From positions 21,692,330 through 21,756,329 of the forward strand of contig OX621245.1 of the NCBI GenBank assembly GCA_951640165.1: a stretch of 64,000 bases of DNA, written 5' to 3'. Numbering within the stretch: position 1 is the first letter of the stretch; each line of letters starts with the position of its first letter. The stretch is from Pseudoips prasinana. Taxonomy: Eukaryota; Arthropoda; Insecta; Lepidoptera; Nolidae. Position numbers and translations under genes: made by a program. The notes below the pieces were generated by a model, which was not told where the DNA came from, ran no database searches, and was given only the letters and a program-made list of their open reading frames with translations. Shown here one piece after another: positions 43,328 to 54,327 of the stretch.

Positions 43328-46300
43328 ATGGCTTACTTAAAAATAGGGCAGCTCACAACGATAGGGTTGCAACATCAGAGTTGGAAACTTTAGTCAATGA
43401 ATACAACTTAGATATAGTGCTTGTACAAGAACAATATCAATATGCGCGTTTAAAAAATAAATTTGTGCAGTTAGACAACAAATCACGGGCTGCTATTTAC
43501 GTAACGCGTACTAATTTTACGGTAAGCGCTATGCGAAACCTCATGACGTCACACTGTGCTGTCGCTGAAATATCATCCCCAGCCTGGAAAGTTTACGTAG
43601 TGAGCTGTTATTTTCAGTATTCAGATCCTGTCGGTCCCCATTTACATCACTTGCGCCATGTTTTGATGTCCCTCAAAGGACACAAAACTATTATTGGCGC
43701 AGATGTTAACGCATCCTCTACGTTATGGTATGGCAAACACCGTTCAAGCGATACAGAACGGCGGAACGCCGTCGAAGATTTCGTCGCTGAGATGAATCTA
43801 TCAATACATAACACTCCTGATGCACCGCCTACTTATTGTAGCCCTACTGGCGAATCTTTTATTGACGTCACTTTTTCAAGCTCAGACGTCCGAATAGATG
43901 GATGGCGTGTTTTGCCTGACGCTTCATCCAGTGATCACCGCTTAATCGTGTACGAGTTTGTTCCTCGGTTGGCACAAAGACCTACGGCTATTTACGGTAA
44001 CTATAGATATCGGCTCAAAGGGGCCGATTGGGATTTTTTCAGAGCTCTTTTTGCCGCGCATGCCAGGGATTTCACCCGGGATGAACTAACAACAGAGGAA
44101 TGTGCTGTAATGATGTCGGACACTTTTACCTACTGTGCCGATATTGCCATAGGCCGCGTCCCTATCACTAATATTCGAAGATGCGATTGGTGGAATAACT
44201 ACTTAATTAAAGTTCGATGTGAATTTCGGAGAGCACGTAAAAAATATAATAAACTAAAAAAACGTAAAATTGTAGGCGATGTTTTAAATAATGCATATAT
44301 AAATCTCAAAATAGCTCGTTCACGTTACCGCTCGTCAATAGAGAAATCCAAAGGCAATCTTATTAGAAAAATAGTCGATAAATTAGATAAAGAAGGCCCG
44401 TGGTCGCCCCTATACCATGAGTTTAAAGCAAATAGGTCTATAGATTTAGCTTATATTCAAAACATAAAAATCAATAATACCTACACCAGTGGCATAGAGG
44501 AGACCACGGAATCCTTACTTAATTCGCTCATACCTGATGATAGTTCCTTGAACGATAATGATACCATAAGCAGATTAGACAGTGGGCAAACAATCCACCC
44601 GCTACGTATATGTCTAGTCTTCCTACAATTAATGAGTTTATGAATACTGTGAAATCGCTACCTGTTAACAAAGCTTCAGGTGAAGATAAAATATCCAACA
44701 AAATGATAATAGAAGCCACAAAACAATCCGGTAATTCAATACTAAAAGTTTTTAATCATTGCATATCTGAAGGGACTTTTCCGCGTTCTTGGCGCAGCGG
44801 TTTTATTCGTATTATACCAAAAAATGGCGATAAACTGCCTGAAGACCCTAAGTCATACCGACCAATAACGTTACTGCCTTCCTTAGGCAAGCTTCTAGAA
44901 CGACTTATTGTACCGAGATTGCTGCCGGGAGGACCAAAATTTCACGGAAATCAATTTGGTTTTACTGCGGGTAAATCGACAGTGGACGCAGCTATCTCAG
45001 TGAGGAAAGCTGTAAACTCGTCCGAATGTAAATACGTTTTGGCCATATTCCTAGATATTTCAGGGGCGTTTGATAATACTTGGTGGCCAATTTTGTTACA
45101 AAAACTTAAGTTACGCGGTTGTTACAGTAATATATATTCGATAATCACATCTTATTTCGTACATGGCTCTGCAACTCTTAAGCTTGGTCACTTCAGAGTC
45201 ACTAAATCGTTAACCATGGGTTGCCCCCAGGGCTCAATGCTCGCGCCGTATCTCTGGAACTTGGGTTTTGATGACTTCTTGACATTACCCTTGCCATCAC
45301 GCTGCTCTCTAACGGCATATGCCGACGATGGCCTCTTACTTATACAGGGTAACTCCAGGAGAGAGTTGGAAAATCTGGCTCAAACTTGCTTAGGTATGAT
45401 CAGTGAATGGGGTAAAAGAAATCGCCTTACATTTGCTCCTCATAAAACCTACCAACTCCTTCTTAAAGGTGAACTAAAATCCCCCCCGGGCGTAAAACTT
45501 AATAATGTTACTGTAAAACGCAAAATATCAACCTGTTATTTGGGTTTAGTTTTAGAAAAGAATTTCTCGTTTATAGAACATATTAAATCAGTTGGGGAAA
45601 AAGCTAAGCGAAACTTTTTTGCACTTACAAGGATATCGACGGCAACCTGGGGCCTCTCTTTTAATACTCTTAAAATCATTTACGGGGCAACCTATCTTGG
45701 GTGTATATGTTACGGCTCGCCTGTGTGGGCTGATAGGGCTACCATCGGAGCTGCTCGCCGTAAATTACTACAAAGCCAGAGGTTGGCGTTGATATTTCTG
45801 TGTAAAGCCTATAGAACAGTGAGCACAGAGGCCCTACCTGTCCTAGCGGGTGTACTACCGGTTGATCTTGAAGTTCAAAGACGAGCAGCAATGTATTATT
45901 CTACGCGCGATAATTTAGAAAATGATTTCTTATCATTACGCGACCGTGCGAAAATAACCAGGCCATTTATGCCAATAGCTGACTTAAATAACGAACTACT
46001 AAATGAATGGCAATGTAGATGGAATACGTCAACCAAGGGTCGCCATCTGCACCAGTTCTTTCCGGACGTACGCGAACGGTTAAATAAAACTTGGCTAATC
46101 ATAGACCATTGTGTTGCACAATTTCTTACCAGACACGGCAATTTTAAAAGTAAATTGTATAGTTTCAAATTAGTATCTTCACCAATCTGTCTGTGCTCAA
46201 CATCCAGTAACGAATATGAACAAACTGCTCGCCACATCCTGTGGGAGTGTGATCTCTGGCAAAATCAGCGTGATATTATGTTAAACAGCTTGCAACCAAT

Positions 46301-46397
46301 ATCTGGAGTAGTTTATTATACGGATCTTGTAGCAACAAGGAACAACTTCCGTGCGTTTAAGCGTTTTTGCCATACCTACTATTGGAATCAAATATAA
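43328..46397 (+). pseudogene. R1-like LINE ORF2, endonuclease/RT, two frameshifts, unit 1
   Basis: The likely ATG at 43328 reads MAYLKIGQL. After about 11 codons the frame shifts, and the endonuclease is open in frame 1 (RVATSELETLVNEYNLD, VLVQEQYQY, GADVNASSTLWYG, SSDHRLIVYEF) to 44643. A second shift near 44570-44610 leads to the RT frame, open to TAA at 46397: YRPITLLPSLGKLLERLI, FLDISGAFDNTWW, GCPQGSMLAPYLWNL and TAYADDG (catalytic YADD). The C-terminus has a CCHC finger (CLCSTSSNEYEQTARHILWE, then C), an R1-clade feature. Unit 2 carries both frameshifts. Confidence 0.87.
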
Positions 46398-46665
46398 CAG
46401 CCCACTTAGGACCCTTAAATTGATCCTCGGTGCTTTTGCAGCTGGCTTCTCTAGTTGCAAATCTCTCATTTTATGAGGCTATAGCCTCTTTACATCATTC
46501 TGTCTCCCGCTTTGCTCTGGAGGGAAGTGGAACTATTCATTTTCTAACTCCTCCTTTTTTCTGTTTCTGATTAAATTCGTTGCGGGATCCAAGACAGTTA
46601 AAGCGATTCCCCGGGACATGCCTGAGCTTCACCGCTCAGTGTCATTTCATTGTGGGCCACTGTTG

Positions 46666-46968
46666 ATCCTGGCTTACAGGAGTTGCAGTGGTGGGTAAGA
46701 GGGAGGGACTAGTCCCGATTATGAAAAAATAGCGGCATGACTGGAAAGAGGCCAGGTACAGGACCGACGGCTTTACGTGTTCTCCGAGGCGAGAACTCAT
46801 AGACTGGGCTGATGCTGAGAAATTTTTCTTTTTACAGAAAAGTCCCAAAATCAATCGGTATTTGAACCCATGACCTCGTTTTCTGCCGGTGAACACGATA
46901 CCGCTAGACTAATGACGCAGTTACATATAGAGCCTGGATAAGGCCACAACAGCAAGTTACTTGCAAAG
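46666..46968 (-). mobile_element. Unit-1-specific segment with antisense SINE-C
   Basis: About 300 bp absent from unit 2. The minus-strand reading gives a SINE-C head near 46920 (GTCTAGCGGTATCGTGTTCA), B-box-like GGGTTCAAATACC, and body modules (GAGAACACGTAAAGCCGTCG). No clear target duplication: unit 2 has TG where unit 1 has this segment, so it was either gained in unit 1 or lost from unit 2. Confidence 0.75.
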
Positions 46969-47236
46969 TAAATATTTAACGGCTCTTTGTTTTGTCTAGG
47001 TGGAATAGTTATAGACTGAATTAATATTTCAAACTAAAATATATCTTCTGTTAGGAATCGCTGAGATATTTTCCAACGGTGGTATGAGAGGCTCATTATT
47101 AATAAGTGTAGGTAAGTACGACAATCACAAAAGTAGATAGAATAGGCAGTAGCTTAAAAGAGTCGTCTATTATTACAAAACGAAGTCTAAATGTTAAATA
47201 TCGTGGTTATTAAAAAGTATTAAAAAAGATAAAATG

Positions 47237-47700
47237 CTGGGACATTATTCACATATGACAATCTGATCCCAAAATAATTAGAGCGTGTACTGTGGAAAGC
47301 AGATAACTGTAACATGCGTATACAGGTTTATTGTACATAATAAATAAAAAAAATAACTTCGTTCCATCCGGGTGTCCCTTGACACCTCTCAAGTTTTTTC
47401 TTCTTTCATATAGTTTAAACGACTTTTTTAATTTGATAGAGCCGTATTCTAGATTAAATACATAAATATCATGGGACATCTAACACATTGTCATGTGATC
47501 CAAAACTAGGCAGAGCCTGGACGAAATACGCAAGCTGTGGAACAACCTCCCAAACGACGTGTTACCAGACTCACTTACACTTATACTTTTTTTTGTAAAT
47601 ACATACTTACAGAACAAACAGACAAATGTCCTGGTTGGGAATCAAATCCACGACCTGCGGCGTGAAATGGCAAGCATTACCAACCACGCCAACATGCCCG
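47237..47700 (-). mobile_element. Composite antisense SINE-A, unit 2
   Basis: Duplicate of 36227-36690. Confidence 0.6.
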
Positions 47701-47884
47701 TAGTTAAGTAGTAAGTAAGTAGTAAATATTAGTGTTCATTTTATAAATAGTTTACTCCAAAAGATATCAATTATTATATTTCGTTAAACACTAATCGTTA
47801 TTATTATATTAAGATAACGCTGTCCTAATGATTGTCACGAAGATAATTTATCGTGTATGTACATAAATTTTCACTTTATAACAT

Positions 47885-48083
47885 AATAGCTGTGCCCGGC
47901 TGTTTTACCCGCATTAGACTTTATAAATTATAGCCTATGTGTTAATCCAGGGTGACCGTTAACTCCATACCAATATTTCATTGAAATCGCTCCAGCCGTT
48001 TGGACGTGAAGAAGTAACAAACATACACACTCACACAGTCACACACTCACAAACTTTTGCATTTATAATATTTGTAAGATAAG
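47885..48083 (-). mobile_element. Antisense Helitron-like end, unit 2
   Basis: Duplicate of 36875-37073, with single-base differences (for example GACCGTTAAC here against GACCGCTAAC). Confidence 0.6.
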
Positions 48084-48884
48084 ATATATGAAATCGATTT
48101 TGCCGAGTGCAACGAAGAATAAGAATGAACATCGCACCGGACGTTTCTAAATATGTATTTTTGTTAGTTATACAAGTTTAAAATGTTCGGACTGTCGCGC
48201 TAATATTTTTGTGATTCATATTTTTCAGAAAGCGTTATTCATTTCCGAGTAGGGAACAAGTTGATTACATTCTACTATTTCCAAGCTATACCGATGAGGC
48301 TTCTAACCCTGCTTATTGTGCACTGTATAATCTTAATGTAGCTGTCGACATTGTCGCCAGTAAATAGAATTTCTCCCGAAGTTCACGCATAAAAAACGCA
48401 ATAACTGTCAGGGGTGCGATACGCCTGCCAACTGTGCCAACCTCCATAGATCTTTTAGACGATAACTTAAGCAATATTTATGCCTAACAGCCTTTGTATG
48501 TTTATCGCCTATTCACTCTACCAAATAAAAGCAGCCTAAAAGTGTTTTCACCGAAGCGTAGGTACCATATTGTGTTCTCTTATCATATAAAGTGTACGAG
48601 AGTTTGATTAGAAAAGTTGGATGTGCTAATATCGGTTGGGTAAGTTAGGAAATTATTGTATTTTCCTTCGTAGAACTCGGAAACTAATGAGTGTTGGGTA
48701 TCCAGTCTGCTTTTAGTGCGTATTTGTGTGGGTATTAGAAGTTTTGGGTGGGCAATATAATTAAGGCTTTTCGAAAAGAAATTCTTTGAGAGTTGCCAGT
48801 AAAGCGAAAGGTTTTTAAGAATTTATTGATATATGGAAATTATTATTCTTTGTGCGTAGGCAACGAGTTAACTGAATAGATTGG

Positions 48885-49100
48885 CGTGATTGGTGTATAA
48901 AAAAGATAATAATTGCCTTACACGCCGCGGGTCGTGGGTTTGATTCCTATCTAGAATATATTTGTGTGCATGAACATTTTCCTGTGTCTGGGTGTAATGA
49001 TCTAATAATAAAAATATATCTATCTAATATAAAAAATATATTATTAGATAATATATTAAAATATATTATCTAATAATATAAATATATAAAATTTGGTATA
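48885..49100 (+). mobile_element. SINE-A 5' part, unit 2
   Basis: Duplicate of 37885-38100; continues at 51465-51560 beyond the TIR element. Confidence 0.7.
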
Positions 49101-51464
49101 TACAACGTGTAACAGAAAGTGTGAACGTAACTTAAGGGGGTTATAGGGTATCAGGACCGCTACCTATGGACGAAACTTCAAACAGAAATAATCATTTTTT
49201 ATTCAATTAGTAATTTATTTTTCTATCGACAACCTAAATCAACAAGTAAGATTACCGACATTATGAACAACACTAAAAACTCAGCCGCAAGGGTAATGAA
49301 CCTTACCGCGAACTCTTTGGGTACCTACTACTTAGACTGTAAATAAAAAGTGTGGTTCTGTACAGTCACATAATTTATTACACGTGTTTATTTTAAGATT
49401 CAATCAAATGTTTAACTGAATTTTTGCTCTAATTTTTAAAGGTTTCCTGTAACAACATTTTAATCATTCATACAAATTTGATAACTAGGAAAAATCACTA
49501 AATTTAATTTAAATTGATATTCCGCAAGATGTTGGATCTAGGAGAAATAAATAATTTAATTGACTTATGTAACTGCAGATATTTTTTTGTGTGTTAAATA
49601 ATGTAAATTTAATTTTTCTTTCAGTATGTGAATTTAATCTGGCCGGGAACGAATAGGTACTTAAATTTTAATACAAACTAACCAAATAAACACACGCGGT
49701 ACGACTACTGATAAATTAAGAAAAAATATGAATAATGTACTAGGCTCATATGAACATTAGGGGACATTTCGAATTCCGTCCTGATTTTGTCGCAAGGAAC
49801 TCTAATACGGCGGCGAATACAAAGGATTGATGTAGGTAAATAATAAATGGTGAAATATTTTTTAATATTCATCAAAGCGGGCCCCGCGCGCGCGCCGCGC
49901 CATTTGAATGTGTTCGTGTATAACTCATTGGTCTAGCGGTAGCGTGTTCAACTGCAGATAATAAAGTCCTGGGTTCAAATGCCGGGTCGGGCCAAAAAGT
50001 GATTATGGGAATAATGATGTCCTGGGTTCAATTCCCGGGTCGGGCGAAAAAGTGGTTATGGGATTTTTCCGTAAAAAGAAATTTCTCAGTATCAGCCCGA
50101 AGTCTGGGGGTTGACGATATTACACCCCCATGCCTCGGAGAGCACGTAAAGCCGTCGTTCCTGTGCCTGACTTCTTTCCTGTCGTATCGCTAGTCGTCCC
50201 ATCGGATCATGAGAGTGATGGAATAGAAAGTGCAGGGGCACTTTCAATTCCACCTTTGAAATTTAGAGTGATACACTTTAAATTTCAAACGACGTATTTG
50301 TAACGACATATTAATCATTCATACAATACATACAAATAAAAAAATATGAATAATGTACTAGGCTCATATGAACAGTAGGGGACATGTCAAATTCCGTCCT
50401 GATTATATCCAAATTTACACTAATATGGCGGCAAAATCAAAGAGTTGATGTAGGTAAATAATAAACGGTTAAATATCTTTTAATATTCATGAAAGCGAGC
50501 CGCGTGATACCTAGATACCTACGTCGTCGATACCTAGGCGGCTCTTTTGAGTGGACTCAAAGACGCCGCCAAAGGGGCCACGTTCGAAGAAAGCCGCCAA
50601 ATTCATCAAATATTGTGCATTTTATTATTTAATATTTAAAAATATTAAAATCATCAGTTGTTCGTAAACTGCTGTCTATTTAGGTCGTGTTTAGTTACTA
50701 AATCGTCTAAAATGTCGTTTAGTAATGAGTAAAGTGTTCCGCGAAATCCTTAACTATGTCGTTTAGTGATCGTAATAATTTTGAAAATTTCGTGCATTCA
50801 TCTATGAAAGAATAGCCTCAGACGTGCACTTTGTGATGATGAGGATTCTTGGGTAACAGAATTTAAGGCTGTTTAATTACGAGGAACCTATGTCGTGAAG
50901 GGTACAGTGTCGCGATGGAGGCCACGCCTCTTTATAACTAAGAAACATTAAGAGACTCGTGTTAGTTGGCAAGTCTTAGAGTTAAGCTTTCGGTGTCGGT
51001 GCAGATTTTAGTGAACGTGAAATAATGAAATTCTTCCATCAGTACTGAAAACAACTTCAACTAGAAGTTAAACTATAAAAAGATTCTCGTAATGTGTTTG
51101 TGTATCACGTACTTATACGATGTAAAGTATCCAATAGCTATTCAGCAGTGCTATAAATAAAAACATTACTCGAAAATAAAACAAAATATGTGTAGTGAGT
51201 GCAATCGGAATCAAACTACCAGGCGTGCATAGAAACACAGAGGTATGTCAAACAATTTCTAGCGTAAATCAGAATCAGCTGTGCTGTGTTAGTACGGATG
51301 TTCGTTATATCGATAAAAATACTTGTCGATATATTGAATGGTATATTTTTTTACGATCAAGATTAAAATGATGGTATTTCGGTATGAGATTTTGTGTATA
51401 GGTAGGCTTAAGGAGACCGTATATGCCCCTTAAGTTATGTTCACTCTTTCTGTTACACGTTGTA
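49101..51464. mobile_element. 2.36-kb TIR element, unit 2
   Basis: Duplicate of 38101-40464 with the same ends and the internal SINE-C (49925-50250). Few base differences, for example GCCGCGTGATACC against GCCGCGCGATACC. Confidence 0.75.
49925..50250 (+). mobile_element. SINE-C, unit 2
   Basis: Duplicate of 38925-39250. Confidence 0.7.
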
Positions 51465-51560
51465 TAGTATATCAGTTATCTGGTTTCCATTGTACAAGCT
51501 CTGCTTAGTTTGGGATCAGATGGCCGTGTGTGAATAATGTCCCAAGATATTATTATTAGC
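51465..51560 (+). mobile_element. SINE-A 3' part, unit 2
   Basis: Duplicate of 40465-40560. Confidence 0.72.
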
Positions 51561-51819
51561 TTCTATTAAGTATATTAATGGATCACCTTTACTATTCCAA
51601 CAGAATATTAATAAACCAGTGTCAATTTATGAACGTAAATTAATATGACTAAGCTACCGATAAATAATGTACTTTAGAATATAACTCACGACTCAGCGAC
51701 TAATGATGTAAGTGGGCGTATAGATTACTTTATTCATTTGAGAGACTCAACATCTGTCTGCAAATTTATTTAATAAAATAATCAAGCAGTATAATTATTT
51801 TTTAAGAAATAATAGGTTA

Positions 51820-52309
51820 GGACTGCATGGGACGCCGTGGTCTCCTTTTGTGAGGCAGTCATGCTCCAAAAGGAGACTGCTGAGCGGGAGCGGGAAAGAA
51901 CTGATCCTGCTCGCAGACGGAGGAGGCGTCGGGACGGTGGCGGCCGCCGGTAACCCAACTCCCCCTCGGGGCTGGGGCGGCAGTCAGAGAAGTGTCCTCT
52001 ACTGCCGCCACTTGCAAGCAGCCCCGGGAAGACAGCGAACTGTTTGTGGCGCAGTCGCTGTGCCGGACTGGCAAGAGTCGGCAATATGGGAGGGCAACCC
52101 AGAGCCCTCCCAGGGTACGTGTCCCAAACATCTGGGACATGGTGCCAAAGGGGGGTACGGAGCAGCATACCCGCGTTCCCGAGGCTCCCCCCAAAGAGAA
52201 GTACACGGCAGGTAGGTTTAGTCGGTGCGAGTCTGACATACCCACCCGTAGACACTTTTTGCGGGTGGCATGTGTAGGCGTTCCCCCTGCCTTACCAAAA
52301 AAAAAGGAC
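51820..52309 (+). pseudogene. 3' end of an R1-clade LINE, unit 2
   Basis: Duplicate of 40820-41309. Confidence 0.6.
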
Positions 52310-52569
52310 TGCAGCCATATAACGCACGTGTACACAAATAAATATGTACATAATGTGTACTACACATTATGTACATACTTTATTTTTAATTAATTATATA
52401 TTACTACAAACATGTTCTGACTATTTACAAGCGCTTTTTTAAAGTCTCCGTGAATAAAAACCTTTTTTATTTTATTTATTGGTGACATATATGAATATAT
52501 TTGAGGTTTACTGCTAATATATTAGCTAGCCTTCTACAGTAACATATAATAACTCCAAGCCAAATATTG

Positions 52570-52740
52570 AACACGGCGGCGAGTCTCAATAGAGATTAGC
52601 CATCCGCGCGGGCCATATTATACTGCACAAGTGTGTGCGCAAACACAGGAGCACTTTCCATCCATCACTCTCATGGTGCGATGGGACATGGATGCCTAGC
52701 GGCATGACACTTCCCTTCCCGCTACGCTACGGCTCAGTGC
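52570..52740 (-). mobile_element. Antisense SINE-C fragment, unit 2
   Basis: Duplicate of 41570-41740. Confidence 0.55.
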
Positions 52741-53027
52741 GTCGGAGGTTCGCTGTGAAATAATATTATTTTTCTGCTATTTCTTGATTGTTTTGTGACC
52801 TGTGTTTTGTTTCTAGCTTTAGTGTTAGTGCTAAATACTACAATCTGTAAGTTTTTTAAGTGTTTTAATAAGTAATATCTGGATTTTTGTTCAAATTATC
52901 GTTCGGTGAGTAAGTTTAACTTTTTTCTTGTGAGGGTACCGCGTCTTAGTCACAGTTACTTGTTATCGTGCTAAATTAGTTATCGTGCTGTTTACATTAA
53001 AGCGCTTGCTTATTTCTTGTGAATAAC

Positions 53028-54326
53028 ATGTCAAAAATAAATGATGTCCCCCCCGATAGAGGGCGAAACGTATTTGGGAGAAGTAAACAGACTCCCAGAA
53101 CGCCCACTTCAGGCTTCAACAAACGAGTGTTAGACGATGCGTCACCGACGTTTTGTACTCCCGATGGTCAACAGGAATCGGACATAAAACGTTTTCGCGG
53201 ATCTCAATCCGATTATTCGTCTTCATTAAATATTAGCGATACAAACAGTGCGGAATATAATTATTGCGATCTTGTGACACAAGCTTCCGTTTATCTGTCA
53301 AAGGTTAACGAATTAGTCAGTGCTTCCAACTCGGGTATGAATATTGCGAATAAGCTATCGGTGATGGATTGTACGCAGCGCCTTACCAGTATTATTTCAT
53401 TACTTGCGCTTGAATCTTCATGCAATGAAACTAAATTGGCGAACGCAGAACGTCAGTTAGATCTTTGCGTAAATAAAACCAATTCTGAGATTCCTACGTA
53501 CGCGGAACAATTAAAACTGCGTTTACCGAAAAAAACCGCCACCCCCATAGTACAGACGCGAAAACCGGTTCCTTCAATTATTGCGTATCCCACCGCTGAG
53601 CGATCAGCGGAGTACGCGACTTCGTCGGCGACCAAGGAAGCGCTTATGAATGCGGACGATGGTTTTCAAATAGTAGGCGTTAAAAAAACTTCCAATTCTG
53701 GCGTTGTACTCCGAGTGGCAAATGAAACCCAACTCAATAAAATTCGATCTGTCGAGGCTATTCGTTCGGCGGGTTTAAAGCTTCAAACTCCATCCGGGCG
53801 ACGACCGCGCATACTTATAAAAGATATACCGTCGTCAATGGACGACCAGGTCTTTTTAACGGCGTTATACAGGCAAAATATCAAAGATAGTGATCTTAAA
53901 GTCAGCGAAGACGATTTTACGTCTAAAACTAAAATTGTGCGCAAGCGTAACGTAGCTAATGGGCGCAAGTGGGTGGGAATTGAGCTCGAATCGGAGATTA
54001 GAAAACATTTAGTCAGCACTAAAGAAAAACTTTTCATCGACTGGGCTACATGCCGCTTTATTGATGATTTAGAGGTAGTTCGGTGTTTAAACTGCCAGCA
54101 ATATGGGCATGTTTTCAAGTACTGTAGTAATAAATTACCTACCTGTGCCTTATGCGCAGAAGCACATCCCACAAAATCATGTAAGCACCACAATGACCCC
54201 GAATTTAAACCAGTTTGTGCATCGTGTAAAGCATATAAAAAACCTCACGACCACAAATGCGGCTCGGACAACTGCCCCACATTTAAGCATAAACTTGAGC
54301 AGTTAGTGCTAAATACCAAATATTAA
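53028..54326 (+). CDS. R1-like LINE ORF1 (gag-like), unit 2
   Basis: 432 residues, protein identical to the unit 1 copy; the base changes I noticed (AATATTGCGAAT and GACGATGG) are synonymous. Three zinc knuckles intact. It is followed by TAATATG, as in unit 1. Confidence 0.88.
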   Translation: MSKINDVPPDRGRNVFGRSKQTPRTPTSGFNKRVLDDASPTFCTPDGQQESDIKRFRGSQSDYSSSLNISDTNSAEYNYCDLVTQASVYLSKVNELVSASNSGMNIANKLSVMDCTQRLTSIISLLALESSCNETKLANAERQLDLCVNKTNSEIPTYAEQLKLRLPKKTATPIVQTRKPVPSIIAYPTAERSAEYATSSATKEALMNADDGFQIVGVKKTSNSGVVLRVANETQLNKIRSVEAIRSAGLKLQTPSGRRPRILIKDIPSSMDDQVFLTALYRQNIKDSDLKVSEDDFTSKTKIVRKRNVANGRKWVGIELESEIRKHLVSTKEKLFIDWATCRFIDDLEVVRCLNCQQYGHVFKYCSNKLPTCALCAEAHPTKSCKHHNDPEFKPVCASCKAYKKPHDHKCGSDNCPTFKHKLEQLVLNTKY

Positions 54327-54327
54327 T

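Larger units (their letters stand above)
41763..46664 (+). mobile_element. R1-like LINE, unit 1 copy
   Basis: About 4.9 kb: 5' UTR of about 265 bp, open ORF1, ORF2 with endonuclease, RT and a C-terminal CCHC finger, then a 3' UTR of about 265 bp. A possible 9-bp target duplication (TGTGAAATA) precedes it at 41754-41762; the matching right copy survives in unit 2 (57665-57673), whereas here the SINE-C segment interrupts it. Internal order and the C-terminal finger place it in the R1 clade. ORF2 is frameshifted twice, so this copy cannot move by itself. Confidence 0.85.
36195..47204 (+). repeat. Tandem duplication, unit 1 (11,010 bp)
   Basis: Starts GGTTATTAAAAAGTATTA at 36195 and ends AAATATCGT at 47204, where unit 2 begins with the same GGTTATTAAAAAG. 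Aligning by eye, offset to unit 2 is 11,010, dropping to 11,000 after a 10-bp indel near 37165. The only large difference is a roughly 300-bp SINE-C-containing segment (46666-46968) missing from unit 2. Confidence 0.93.
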
